NCBI GenBank assembly: GCA_018798825.1
Contig: CP076356.1
Coordinates: 62,001-126,000 of the forward strand
DNA from: Ochrobactrum sp. BTU1
Lineage (GTDB): Bacteria > Pseudomonadota > Alphaproteobacteria > Rhizobiales > Rhizobiaceae
Length of the DNA stretch: 64,000 nt
Reading direction: 5' to 3'
Part shown: in pieces, positions 26,058 through 35,473 of the stretch
Numbering within the stretch: the first letter of the stretch is position 1
Layout of the letters: every line of letters begins with the position of its first letter
Notes under the pieces: generated by a model
Database searches by the model: none
Told to the model about the DNA's origin: nothing
The model's input: only the letters and a program-made list of their open reading frames with translations
Made by a program: the position numbers and the translations under genes

Positions 26058-27251
26058 ATGTTATCCCCTATTGACGATAAAGAAATCGCTGTTTTGCGTG
26101 ACTGGCGTCATAAGCTGCATCAGTTCCCGGAAGTTTCGGGTTTGGAAGTCGAAACAGCACGAGAGGTGGTATCCTTCCTGTCCGACACCCAGCCGGATCA
26201 GGTGATAACTGACTTGGGCGGTCACGGTGTGGCGTTGGTTTATGAGGGTGAGCAAAGCGGGCCAGCGGTGTTACTGCGTTGCGAGCTTGACGCATTGCAG
26301 ATCCAGGAAATCTCCGATCTTCCCTACAAATCCCGCAACGATGGAAAGGCGCATATGTGCGGGCACGATGGCCATATGACAATGATGGCAGCTGTTGCCC
26401 GTCAGTTGCACCGGAAGAAGCCATTACACGGTCGGGCCATTTTGCTTTTCCAGCCGGCAGAGGAAACCGCACATGGCGCGGAGGCGGTCATTGCCGATCC
26501 CAAGTTTGCGTCAATCAAGCCGGACTATGCTTTCGCTATCCATAACATGCCGGGTTTGCCGCTGGGGCATATCGCAGTAGCTCCGGGGCAAATCACCTGT
26601 GCGTCGATGGGGCTGTGTATCAAGCTGACGGGTAAGGTTTCTCATGCCTCCGTGCCCGAAGCGGGCATTTCGCCAGCAATGGCGGTGTCGCGTATCATCG
26701 CGGCTCTTCAACGGCTTCAAGCCGGGGAGACTGTCGAGCCGGGCTTCCGGCGCCTGACGGTGACTGGCGTAGAAATGGGTAAACGCGTTTTCGGCATTAC
26801 ACCGGGCAATGCAGAGATACGCATCACCCTTCGCACGCCTGAAAGCGACGCCATCATGGGGCTTCTGGAAGAAACGCTCGACATGGCGCGCAAGATTGCC
26901 GCCGAGGAGCGACTGATGCTGGATTATTCGACACACAATTTCTTTAGAGCCTGTGTGAATGATCAGGACGCCGCAGCGATTTTCGACAATGCGGTCGAAC
27001 GCATGGCATTGTCCCGGGTGACGGATTACCTGCCTATCAGGGGCGCGGAAGACTTCGGATTGTTCGGATCTTGTTCAAAATCGGCGTTATTGTTTATAGG
27101 CTCCGGAATGGATCATCCCATGGTCCACAATCCGGATTATGATTTTCCGGATGAATTGATCCCCCAGGGGGCGGGAATATTTCTCGGTGTTCTCGACCAA
27201 TTGCTTGGTTCCACGCACCAAAAGCCAACAGAAACCCTAAAGACAAGCTAA
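26058..27251 (+). CDS. M20-family amidohydrolase, first copy
   Basis: The protein has 397 residues from ATG 26058 (MLSPIDDKEIAVLRDWRHKL). The M20D (hippurate/IAA-amino-acid hydrolase) motifs are visible: WRHKLHQFPEVSGLE, KAHMCGHDGHMTMMAAVARQ with the metal-bridging Cys, PAEETAHGAEAVI with catalytic Glu, and FAIHNMPGLPLG. Members split N-acyl amino acids or small amide conjugates in the cytoplasm. It sits between the binding-protein and permease genes of the ABC importer, its stop overlapping the permease ATG (TAATG). This placement ties its substrate to the transported compound. A second M20 gene follows at 32877. Confidence 0.88.
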   Translation: MLSPIDDKEIAVLRDWRHKLHQFPEVSGLEVETAREVVSFLSDTQPDQVITDLGGHGVALVYEGEQSGPAVLLRCELDALQIQEISDLPYKSRNDGKAHMCGHDGHMTMMAAVARQLHRKKPLHGRAILLFQPAEETAHGAEAVIADPKFASIKPDYAFAIHNMPGLPLGHIAVAPGQITCASMGLCIKLTGKVSHASVPEAGISPAMAVSRIIAALQRLQAGETVEPGFRRLTVTGVEMGKRVFGITPGNAEIRITLRTPESDAIMGLLEETLDMARKIAAEERLMLDYSTHNFFRACVNDQDAAAIFDNAVERMALSRVTDYLPIRGAEDFGLFGSCSKSALLFIGSGMDHPMVHNPDYDFPDELIPQGAGIFLGVLDQLLGSTHQKPTETLKTS

Positions 27252-28228
27252 TGTTCGTTCTTTCCCGATTATTGGCGAAACTGGCGGGGATCGTGTTTAC
27301 GATCCTCGTTATCGCGATAATAAACTTCGCCGTCATTCATTCAGCGCCGGGAGATCCCGCATCGGTGATCGCCGGTCAATCCGGCGCTGCGGACGCTAAA
27401 TTCATCGCGCAGATCCGAGCTGATTATGGTCTCGATCAGCCCTTTTTTAACCAGCTCGTGACCTATGTCGGTAAGGTTCTGCAATTCGATCTGGGTTACT
27501 CATATCGGCAGCGGGCAGCCGTCAGTCAGTTGATTGCCGAGCGGTTGGGACCAACCTTGCTGCTTACACTTTCCGCTTTCTTCCTTTCGTTGATTGGCGG
27601 GGTCTTGTTCGGTGCAATCGCCGGAAAGCGGAATGGTTCGTGGGGTGATCTTGCGATCTTGCTGGTTTCATTGCTTCTTTATGCGACGCCGGTCTTTTGG
27701 CTCGGGCTGATGCTGGTACTGGTCTTTTCGATTCAACTCGAATGGCTACCGGCATTTGGCTATGCGAATATTCGCGCTTCGAGTTTCACCACGGGTCAAT
27801 ATGTGTTTGATGTGGCGCGCCACGCCATTCTTCCCGTGGTTACTTTGGCCGCAATCTATATGGCCGTCTACATCCGACTGATGCGCTCCTCGTTGATCGA
27901 AGTTTCACACGAAGATCATGTGCGAACCGCACGTGCAAAAGGTCTGAATGAAGCACAAGTCCTGTCTCGCCATATGTTGCGCAACGCCGCCGTTCCCGTC
28001 GTGACTTTCGCAGGATTGCAGGCGGGCGCGCTGATCGGTGGGTCCGTGGTTGTGGAAACAGTATTCTCTTGGCCAGGTCTTGGGCGATTGACCTACGATG
28101 CGGTGACCGCGCGCGATTATCCCGTTTTGCTAGGATTGTTTCTGATCATGTCGATGCTGGTTATCGCGACCAATCTACTGACCGATTTTCTGCATCGGGT
28201 TATCGATCCTCGTGTGAAAGGCCGATAG
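27251..28228 (+). CDS. DppB-type ABC permease
   Basis: A 325-residue inner-membrane protein with six helices. The N-terminal segment ending INFAVIHSAPGDPASVIAGQ is the usual DppB/GsiC start. The cytoplasmic coupling (EAA) loop reads VRTARAKGLNEAQVLSRHML. It forms the translocation pore with the DppC-type protein encoded next. It is translated in overlap with the M20 gene upstream and followed after ten bases by the partner permease. Confidence 0.92.
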   Translation: MFVLSRLLAKLAGIVFTILVIAIINFAVIHSAPGDPASVIAGQSGAADAKFIAQIRADYGLDQPFFNQLVTYVGKVLQFDLGYSYRQRAAVSQLIAERLGPTLLLTLSAFFLSLIGGVLFGAIAGKRNGSWGDLAILLVSLLLYATPVFWLGLMLVLVFSIQLEWLPAFGYANIRASSFTTGQYVFDVARHAILPVVTLAAIYMAVYIRLMRSSLIEVSHEDHVRTARAKGLNEAQVLSRHMLRNAAVPVVTFAGLQAGALIGGSVVVETVFSWPGLGRLTYDAVTARDYPVLLGLFLIMSMLVIATNLLTDFLHRVIDPRVKGR

Positions 28229-28238
28229 GAGAAACGCT

Positions 28239-29069
28239 ATGAGGGATTTCATACGAACATTCATGAGCAGGCCGGCAGGCCTCGTTGGCCTCATACTTCT
28301 AGGCTTTATCTGTCTGGTCGCCGTCGTTGGACCGTGGTTTTATCCGGCTTCGCCATGGGATATGGCTGGTGTGCCTTTCAGCGCGCCCGGAGAGAACGGC
28401 ATGCTCCTCGGCTCCGACACGTTGGGGCGGGATGTAGCGGCAGGCATCGTACATGGGGCACGCGTTTCCATTCTGATAGGATTGGCCTCCACTCTAACCG
28501 CACTTGGTATTGGAGTGATACTCGGTTGTGTCGCGGGTTATGCTGGCGGTATGCTCGATACGGCTATTGTACGGTTCACGGAGATATTTCAGACCATACC
28601 AAGCTTCGTGCTTGCAATCTTGTTTGTCGCTATTCTAACTCCTTCGATCTCCACAATCATCTTTGCGATTGGCTTGGTGAGTTGGCCACCTTTGGCGCGA
28701 CTGACGAGAGCGCAGGTGAAAACAATCTCACAACGTGAATTCGTTCAAGCCGCCCGGTGCCAGGGACAGTCCATGCTGTCTGTCGTCGTCCGGCATATTC
28801 TTCCAAATGCCGTTTCGCCTATCATAGTCGCCGCGTCGCTAACAGTAGCGGCGGCGATCCTGATCGAGGCTGCATTATCCTTCATGGGGTTAGGCGATCC
28901 CAATCTGATGAGCTGGGGCTATATGATTGGCGCCGGTCGAACCGTCATTCGGCAGGCGTGGTGGATGAGCGTCTTTCCCGGTGTTGCAATCCTTTTAACC
29001 GTGGTTGCAATCAATCTCGTCGGGGAAGCGCTGAACGATACACTCAATCCGAGGATATCCAGAGCATGA
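28239..29069 (+). CDS. DppC-type ABC permease
   Basis: This 276-residue permease has the family's N-terminal helix, the periplasmic LGSDTLGRDVAAGIVHGARV motif and the coupling loop EFVQAARCQGQSMLSVVVRH, followed by ILPNAVSPIIVAASL. It pairs with the DppB-type protein. Its stop overlaps the ATPase start (ATGA at 29066-29069). A ribosome site (AGGAG) precedes ATG 28239. Confidence 0.92.
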   Translation: MRDFIRTFMSRPAGLVGLILLGFICLVAVVGPWFYPASPWDMAGVPFSAPGENGMLLGSDTLGRDVAAGIVHGARVSILIGLASTLTALGIGVILGCVAGYAGGMLDTAIVRFTEIFQTIPSFVLAILFVAILTPSISTIIFAIGLVSWPPLARLTRAQVKTISQREFVQAARCQGQSMLSVVVRHILPNAVSPIIVAASLTVAAAILIEAALSFMGLGDPNLMSWGYMIGAGRTVIRQAWWMSVFPGVAILLTVVAINLVGEALNDTLNPRISRA

Positions 29070-30697
29070 GCGAACCGTTGCTATCCATTCAAAACCTTGT
29101 GCTCGGTCTACCTACGGGCGCCGATCGCAGCCATGCTGTCGACGGCGTTAGTTTCAACCTCAACAAAAACGAAATCGTATGTCTTGTTGGTGAGAGCGGT
29201 TCCGGTAAATCGATGACCGCCCACGCGATCTTGGGCTTGCTTCCGACCAAGGTAAAGGCTCTGCAAGGCGAGATCAGGTTTGAGGGCCGCAATCTGCTTG
29301 ACCTTGGGCCGAAGGAAATGCGGACCTTGCGAGGCAACCGGATCGCTATGGTGTTTCAGGAACCGCTGACTGCGCTCAATCCTCTACAACGCGTTGGGGC
29401 GCAGGTCGCGGAAGCTGTTTGTGTTCATACGCCGATGCCCTCGAATAAAGCCCGTACGCGCGTTTTGGAGCTGTTTGGGCAGGTTGGTTTGCCCGATCCG
29501 CAACAGCTTCTATCCGCTTACCCCTTCCAGTTATCCGGCGGGCAGCGTCAACGCGTGATGATTGCTATGGCGCTCGCCAATGACCCGAAGCTGCTGATCG
29601 CGGATGAACCGACAACCGCATTGGATGTGACGACGCAGCGACAGATACTGGATTTGATCGTCGACCTGCAAAAAAAGCGCGACATGGGAGTGTTGTTTAT
29701 AACGCACGATATTGGCGTGGTCGCCGATATAGCCAATCGTGTTGTTGTGCTTCGTCATGGCAAAGTCGTTGAGCAGGGACCGGCAGCCACGATTCTGAAT
29801 GCGCCTAATGACTCATATACAAGAGATTTGCTGGACGCTGTTCCAGGGCGTGGATCGGTGCGTTCAGTAGAGGGCAAAAGTCAGCCGCTATTGCAGGTCA
29901 ATGGCCTGCAAAAGGTATTCGTGACCAAACAGGATATGTTTGCACCACCTCGACGCGTAGTCGCTGCAGATAATCTCAATTTGGTTTTGAACAAAGGTGA
30001 TACGCTGGCGGTCGTGGGTGAAAGCGGTTCAGGCAAGTCCACGCTCGCACGAATGGTCTTGCGTTTGATCGAGCCGGATGATGGCTCGATTATTTTCGAC
30101 GGCGCACCCGTGCAGAGAATGCGTGGAGAAGATCTGCGCCAGTTCAGGCGCAAAGTACAGATCGTGTTTCAGGATCCGTATGCGTCACTGGACCCCAGAT
30201 TGAAGGTCGGCGAAAGCATTATACGCGGCCCGATGGCGTTCGGAGCCCCTCGTTCAAAGGCGTTGTCTACCGCTACACATTGGCTGGAAAAAGTGGGATT
30301 GGGAGCGCATGCGCTGGATCGGTATCCCCATGAGTTCTCCGGTGGGCAACGGCAGAGAATCTGTATTGCACGCGCGCTGGCGCTTGATCCTGTCTGTTTG
30401 ATTGCAGACGAGGCGGTCTCCGCGCTCGACGTTTCCGTTCAGGCTCAAGTCCTCAAGCTTTTGTCCGAGCTGAAGGCGGAAATGGGGCTGACAATGCTGT
30501 TCATTACGCATGATCTGAGGGTTGCTAGGGAAATCGCTGACCGCATCGTGGTCATGCAAAAAGGCAGTGTAGTCGAAGAGGCTAAAGCATTGGACCTCTT
30601 CGAAAGACCGCGCGCCGATTATACACGGCGTCTGCTGGATGCGGTTCCCGGACGAGATTTCTTCGACCGTCGCAGTGTGGGCGAAGCAGCTCTGTAG
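29066..30697 (+). CDS. Fused DppD-DppF ABC ATPase
   Basis: The protein has 543 residues from ATG 29066 and contains two complete nucleotide-binding domains. Domain 1 has Walker A GESGSGKSMT, signature LSGGQRQRV and Walker B LLIADEPTTALDV. Domain 2 has Walker A GESGSGKSTL, signature FSGGQRQRI and LIADEAVSALDV. Each ends with the peptide-transporter C-terminal extension (LLDAVPGR). Fusion of the two ATPases replaces separate DppD and DppF subunits and is known in GsiA-type systems. It powers the importer encoded upstream. Confidence 0.93.
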   Translation: MSEPLLSIQNLVLGLPTGADRSHAVDGVSFNLNKNEIVCLVGESGSGKSMTAHAILGLLPTKVKALQGEIRFEGRNLLDLGPKEMRTLRGNRIAMVFQEPLTALNPLQRVGAQVAEAVCVHTPMPSNKARTRVLELFGQVGLPDPQQLLSAYPFQLSGGQRQRVMIAMALANDPKLLIADEPTTALDVTTQRQILDLIVDLQKKRDMGVLFITHDIGVVADIANRVVVLRHGKVVEQGPAATILNAPNDSYTRDLLDAVPGRGSVRSVEGKSQPLLQVNGLQKVFVTKQDMFAPPRRVVAADNLNLVLNKGDTLAVVGESGSGKSTLARMVLRLIEPDDGSIIFDGAPVQRMRGEDLRQFRRKVQIVFQDPYASLDPRLKVGESIIRGPMAFGAPRSKALSTATHWLEKVGLGAHALDRYPHEFSGGQRQRICIARALALDPVCLIADEAVSALDVSVQAQVLKLLSELKAEMGLTMLFITHDLRVAREIADRIVVMQKGSVVEEAKALDLFERPRADYTRRLLDAVPGRDFFDRRSVGEAAL

Positions 30698-30771
30698 CCT
30701 GATTGACACGAGCACTGGCTACTCGCGGTCGGGAACAGGCCGATCGAAGACGAAAAAAGGAGAACACAAAT

Positions 30772-32772
30772 ATGAACGACACTGAGCGCTCCTTTATCGA
30801 GAAAGCCACTTTGCTTTTCATCGCTTCCCGCAGTGCTGAGGGGGCGATGGACGTCTCTCCCCGTGGCGGCCAGCCTTGTGTTGTCAGGATACGTGCGGAT
30901 GGAAGCCTTCTGCTTCCTGATTACGTCGGGAATAAACGACTTGATACTATCGGTAACATACTGAGCAATCCCAATGTGGCGCTTGTGCTGCTCAACAAGC
31001 AAACGGATGTTTACCTACACGTCATTGCCCACGCCACTTTCTCGCAAAGTGAGGACGATATTGCAGCGTTTCCTGCTGACGACAATCGCCCCTTGAGCAT
31101 CATGGTGCTGAAGCCGTCCAGAATGGAGTTCATTCAAAGCGATGCATTTCGCAAGAGTGGATTCTGGACTGACCCAACCGAACGGAAGCCGCCGCTCGAT
31201 GTGTTGGATATTTATACACGTGACAGCAAATGGCAGATGGAGAACGGGAACGGACCAATAATTCGAGACACCGAATCCGAGCATCGTCTTGCTCAAACCG
31301 GGTTACGAGAGTTTTACGGGACGCCGAGCCCAATTGTGCAGACCAAGGCCTATAATATAGCAGGCCCCGGTTTTATGTCCTTTATCGACAAGGCGACCTT
31401 CATCGTCTTTGCTCATGAGACCGAAAGCGGTGAGATCGTGATCGAACTGGTCGGTGGCGCGCCTCTGCATGCCGACTACACCACCAATCGACAATCTTTC
31501 CTGCTCGATATGAGTGGCCGTCATGGTACACAAGGAAAAGCAATACTCCATTCAGGCAAGTATGCCGTTCTGGCCGCGGAGCCGGGTCGATGCGAGAATA
31601 TAAGGCTGAATGGCGCTTATCGACAAACAAACAATGATATCGATGAACAACGAGCGCTGAGCATATCTGCCGAGGAAATCTATTTTCATTGTTCCGCTGC
31701 CTTTACCAGATCTCGGATATGGGCGGATGCCCGTCCCACCGCATGGACCGGCAAGCGAAAGTTTTGGTGTGCCGAACGCAAGCGTGAAAGCGCAGATGTG
31801 GAGTCTTTCGTCTTGAAACCAGTCGATAGCGCTCCAATCGGTCACGTGGCGCCGGGCCAGTATGTAACCGTCTCGCTACCCAGGGACGGTGATCACAGGA
31901 TAGCTCGCCAGCGTTGCTATTCGATTTCGGGCACACCGGAAGCTCACTCACTGCGTATTACGGTGCGCCGGATCGGAAATAATGGTGTCTCAGATATGCT
32001 TCACGACGAGATAGACATTGGCGACGAATTGTTGCTGGGGCCGCCGGCGGGACATTTCGTTTTGGAGAGCGAGCCTTTGCGTCCGGTTGTCTTGATTAGT
32101 GCAGGGGTTGGGATAACGCCGCTTTTGCCAATGGCCGAAAAACTTGCAAGGGAGCAGTCGGGTCGCGAGATATGGTTTGTGCATGCAGCGCGGAGCGGGA
32201 AACACCATTCCCTCAAAGAGGATATAGAGCGTCTGGCAGACGCTAACCCATCGCTTCGTCTGTTCACAGCGTATTCCAAACCGGAAGAAGGCGACGTTTG
32301 TCATCATGACGGTCGGCTCAATGCCAGTATCATTGAGCAATTGACGCCTGTCGCAAAAGCCGATTTTTATATTTGCGGTCCTGATACTTTCATGTCTGAA
32401 TTAAGTGAAGGTTTGAATGCTTTAGGCGCATTACCTGCCAGCATCAAGAAAGAAGCGTTTGAGCAAAAAAATGGCGGCCCCACACTTTTAGCGTCGCAAA
32501 CTGTCGCCACACGCGCTCCTTGTTCAGTGACATTTGCCCTTTCGGGCCAGAAGCTCACGTGGAAACCGGAAAGCGGAACTCTGCTCGACCTCGCTCTCGC
32601 GCATGAAATTGATGTGCCGTTCTCATGTCGCACTGGGGAATGCCAATCCTGTGTGCAGCGTATCGTCGAAGGCAAAGTTGATTATCTTATAGGCGAGGAA
32701 CCGATCCTCGCGCGTGGACGCGTCATGCTCTGCCAAGCAACACCGCTTGGCGATGTCGTCATAGATTGCTGA
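30772..32772 (+). CDS. Split-barrel flavoprotein/FNR/ferredoxin fusion
   Basis: A 666-residue protein from ATG 30772. Residues 1-330 hold pyridoxamine-phosphate-oxidase-like FMN split-barrel sequence, apparently duplicated (FIEKATLLFIASRS near the start, FIDKATFIVFAHET near residue 200). Residues 345-560 form a ferredoxin-reductase module with the flavin motif RQRCYSIS and the NAD(P) motif SAGVGITPLLPM. The last 85 residues are a plant-type [2Fe-2S] ferredoxin (CRTGECQSC plus a later Cys). Electrons could pass from NAD(P)H through flavin to the cluster, serving a reductive or oxygenase-type step. The substrate is unknown. It follows the ABC ATPase on the same strand. Confidence 0.82.
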   Translation: MNDTERSFIEKATLLFIASRSAEGAMDVSPRGGQPCVVRIRADGSLLLPDYVGNKRLDTIGNILSNPNVALVLLNKQTDVYLHVIAHATFSQSEDDIAAFPADDNRPLSIMVLKPSRMEFIQSDAFRKSGFWTDPTERKPPLDVLDIYTRDSKWQMENGNGPIIRDTESEHRLAQTGLREFYGTPSPIVQTKAYNIAGPGFMSFIDKATFIVFAHETESGEIVIELVGGAPLHADYTTNRQSFLLDMSGRHGTQGKAILHSGKYAVLAAEPGRCENIRLNGAYRQTNNDIDEQRALSISAEEIYFHCSAAFTRSRIWADARPTAWTGKRKFWCAERKRESADVESFVLKPVDSAPIGHVAPGQYVTVSLPRDGDHRIARQRCYSISGTPEAHSLRITVRRIGNNGVSDMLHDEIDIGDELLLGPPAGHFVLESEPLRPVVLISAGVGITPLLPMAEKLAREQSGREIWFVHAARSGKHHSLKEDIERLADANPSLRLFTAYSKPEEGDVCHHDGRLNASIIEQLTPVAKADFYICGPDTFMSELSEGLNALGALPASIKKEAFEQKNGGPTLLASQTVATRAPCSVTFALSGQKLTWKPESGTLLDLALAHEIDVPFSCRTGECQSCVQRIVEGKVDYLIGEEPILARGRVMLCQATPLGDVVIDC

Positions 32773-32876
32773 ATGAAACGCTGCATAGTGGTGTCGGTGG
32801 GGTTTCGCGATCTGGACGGAACTTCAGACATACGCAGGTACAGCAATATGGCGGTTGATACCGGGAGTATCTATTC

Positions 32877-34067
32877 ATGTTTATAAATGTGATAGCGGAT
32901 CATCCTGATTTGGTTGAGGAGTTGACCCAATGGCGCCATCATCTGCACCGCAATCCAGAACTCATGTACGATCTTCCTTTAACGGCTGGGTTCGTAGAGG
33001 AAAAGTTACATCGCTTTGGTTTTGACAGGATCGAGAGGGATCTCGCACCGAGCGGAGTTGTCGGTGTTTTGCACGGTTACAAGGGCCCGGCAAGCTGTAA
33101 AGATAAGTCTATTTTGCTTCGCGCGGACATGGACGCCCTTCCTCTTCTGGAAAAGACGAATGTGGCGCATCGATCTCAAGCGACGGGAAAGATGCACGCC
33201 TGTGGGCACGATGGCCATACTGTCATGCTTCTAGGAGCTGCAAAATTGCTCGCGGAAAGTCGTAACTTTGACGGAACGATTATATTCTGTTTTCAGCCAG
33301 CCGAGGAGGGCGGGGCCGGCGCGAAAGCCATGATCGACGCAGGTCTGTTGGAAAGGTATCCGGTTAAATCAGCATTCGGTTTGCATAACTGGCCCGGAAT
33401 GCCGATTGGGTCGTTCGGTATCACGCCGCGAGCCATGATGGCGGGGGCCGACGCGCTTTTCATAACAATTGAAGGCAAAGCCGCCCATGCAGCGCAACCC
33501 CACCGTGGGCGGGATCCGATTACAGCGGCCGCTTACCTGATAACTTTATTGCAGACCATTGTTTCCCGAAAGCTCGATCCTCTTACACCTGCTGTTATTT
33601 CGATCACTTCCATAAATGGCGGCGAGGCGTGGAACATTATTCCTGACACTGTTCAGATGCGCTGCAATATCCGAACGTTTTCTGATGCCGTGGCTGAAAC
33701 CATTCATCGTGAAATCAACAGCATTTGTCATCAAGTCGCCAACAGTTTCGATCTGCGGATTGAGGCGTTGCGTCCAGAAGGTTGTATTCCTTATCCACCG
33801 ACGATCAATCATCCAATAGAAACAGCAATTGCCATCAAAGCTGCTGAGTTGGCATCGGCTAAAATGCATGTGACAGTCGATCTCGAACCCACAACGGCAG
33901 CTGAAGACTTTGGCTTCATATTGCGGGAAGTTTCAGGGGCGTTCATGTTTATTGGAAATGGAGACAGCGCACCGCTCCATAGTTCAGAATATGATTTCAA
34001 TGACGACGCTATCCCATTCGGTGTTAGTTATTGGCTTGCAGTGGTCCGTAGTCTTTTGGTTCAATAA
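32877..34067 (+). CDS. M20-family amidohydrolase, second copy
   Basis: The protein has 396 residues from ATG 32877. M20D motifs are complete: WRHHLHRNPELMYDLPLTA, MDALPLLEKT, KMHACGHDGHTVMLLGAAKL, PAEEGGAGAKAMID, GLHNWPGMPIG and GKAAHAAQPHRGRDPI. It is clearly diverged from the M20 gene at 26058, so the two probably handle different conjugates or successive bonds. It is the last gene of the co-directional series beginning at 18748. The 104-base gap before it may hold a separate promoter. Confidence 0.88.
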   Translation: MFINVIADHPDLVEELTQWRHHLHRNPELMYDLPLTAGFVEEKLHRFGFDRIERDLAPSGVVGVLHGYKGPASCKDKSILLRADMDALPLLEKTNVAHRSQATGKMHACGHDGHTVMLLGAAKLLAESRNFDGTIIFCFQPAEEGGAGAKAMIDAGLLERYPVKSAFGLHNWPGMPIGSFGITPRAMMAGADALFITIEGKAAHAAQPHRGRDPITAAAYLITLLQTIVSRKLDPLTPAVISITSINGGEAWNIIPDTVQMRCNIRTFSDAVAETIHREINSICHQVANSFDLRIEALRPEGCIPYPPTINHPIETAIAIKAAELASAKMHVTVDLEPTTAAEDFGFILREVSGAFMFIGNGDSAPLHSSEYDFNDDAIPFGVSYWLAVVRSLLVQ

Positions 34068-34523
34068 AGTGCTCGGACAAAAGCGCGTGAGCATCTAGTT
34101 ATTTGAATCGGCTACTTTATTGCTATAACGATCAAACTCGATAACAAGCTCAAAACGCATCCTGTCAACTATCGAAATAAACCGGGGGCGTCGACGTCTG
34201 AAGCTACCACGGAATGCGGCATTAAAGCGTTAACATAGGCGTCTCTAGATATCTTGATGAACTTTGCGCGGTTAAGTCGGAAATGCGACCCTCAACAGCC
34301 AAGGTTACATAATTTATATTTACACCTCAAAACAATAAGATCGACTATTTAGTATGTTCTCTACAGATCATGTTCTTGCGGAAAAAATTTTCGTTCAGAC
34401 TGACGAGATTTTGACTGGCGGTGTGGAACCAGAAGATCTTGAAATTATTGGTTTAAATCACGACTGTTCTTGACTCTACGTCAAAATCAGAAAGACGTTA
34501 GAAAATCTGCATTACTTAATTTC
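34068..34523. other. Intergenic stretch with one small open frame
   Basis: Mostly AT-rich and without a recognised gene. A 39-codon frame at 34354-34473 (MFSTDHVLAEKIFVQTDEIL, then TGGVEPEDLEIIGLNHDCS) looks coding-like but lacks a clear ribosome site. It ends in a TTCTTGACTCTACGTCA stretch that resembles the edge of repeat B. It may be a relic of an acidic antitoxin-like or regulatory protein. Confidence 0.35.
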
Positions 34524-34730
34524 AGACTGGCAATCTGCAATCTCGGCCCGGTATAACTGCTGGAGACAAGACACGCATGTCCTTGACTTTGAACCCAAAG
34601 CAAAAGGACCCCCTACAAATTTGCCGCGTTAACTATCGAGGTTTGGAATTCGCGCGCTCCCAGCCGTCTGATCAGATTTTGCGTCCCGGGCAGGCTGTCT
34701 GCCATGGGGTGGGTTGCGGAATGGCGGCTT
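34524..34730. repeat. Dispersed repeat A, copy 2
   Basis: Full-length counterpart of 1656-1850 in the same orientation, with the same order of landmarks (GACTGGCAATCTGCAA, GGCCCGGTATAACTGCTGG, GACACGCATGTCCTTGACTT, TTGCCGCGTTAACTATCGAG, GTCTGATCAGATTTTGCGTC, GCTGTCTGCCATGGGGTGG). Differences are scattered substitutions and a shorter AAAAGC tract. Confidence 0.75.
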
Positions 34731-34821
34731 ATGACTAAAATCTCTTCATGATCAGAACTTAGTCCCTCTTTACGTTGGGCAAGCCGCTGCTGATCAGTCG
34801 CATTAATTTCGGAGTTCTAGA

Positions 34822-35250
34822 TTGATAGAGATACGCCCCCCGCAACTGGGTGATGATCCGGCAATACAAATCTTGCTTATGCAGCTTGGGTACGAGGTCG
34901 AGCCGAAGCAGTTGCGCGACCGGATGTTTTTGCTCGCGAAAAGTTCGCGTGATCCGATTTTATTGGCGTTAGATGAGGCAGGCGTTCTTGGCCTGATCGC
35001 CCTCCATGTGACGCCAATGCTCTTTTCTCCAGCGCCGGTCGCTAGAATCACGACGCTTGTCGTCAACGAGCAAGCTCGAGGAAAAGGTATTGGCCGGAAA
35101 CTTGTAGAAGCAGGCGCTACGCTGGCAAAGAACGCTGGATGTGAGGTCCTGGAATTGACGACGGCACTCCGCCGGACTGACGCCCAGGCCTTCTACAAAA
35201 CAATCGGCTTCACTGCCTCGTCGTTGAGACTGCACTGCGATCTGACCTAA
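34822..35250 (+). CDS. GNAT-family N-acetyltransferase
   Basis: The protein has 142 residues starting at TTG 34822, with GGAG seven bases upstream. It shows the GNAT fold: RPPQLGDDPAIQILLMQLGY, a central strand with ARITTLVVNEQARGKGIGRK, where the QARGKGIG loop binds acetyl-CoA, and the late ALRRTDAQAFYKTIGF motif. Such enzymes acetylate amines on small molecules or proteins; the substrate is not evident. It stands alone between repeats A and B. Confidence 0.87.
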   Translation: MIEIRPPQLGDDPAIQILLMQLGYEVEPKQLRDRMFLLAKSSRDPILLALDEAGVLGLIALHVTPMLFSPAPVARITTLVVNEQARGKGIGRKLVEAGATLAKNAGCEVLELTTALRRTDAQAFYKTIGFTASSLRLHCDLT

Positions 35251-35336
35251 AAGTTGCGGATCAGGGCACAGGTCTGCCGATTGGAAACTCGATGAGAATT
35301 AGGGCGGCTTTCGGCCTATATTTATGTGACCACAGA

Positions 35337-35473
35337 CGACCGAAGTGGGGTCGAAAGTGGCCGTTAAAGTCGCCTAGGATTTACGATTGCCCCCGCTCAT
35401 CAGCCGTTCAAACTATACTGATCGGAGATTAGTCCCGCGGTTGCTGCACACTATGTCACGCATTCCTGACGCA
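35337..35473. repeat. Dispersed repeat B, copy 2
   Basis: Nearly identical to 2921-3062 over its whole length, including CAGCCGTTCAAACTATACTG and ATCGGAGATTAGTCCCGCGG. Its right edge (CATTCCTGAC) runs directly into repeat C copy 1, so the two repeats are joined here. Confidence 0.8.

Noticed and set aside
28757..29065. Long N-terminal extension of the fused ABC ATPase
   Set aside because: It overlaps the DppC-type permease out of frame; the ATG at 29066 fits the ATPase family start and the usual ATGA overlap.
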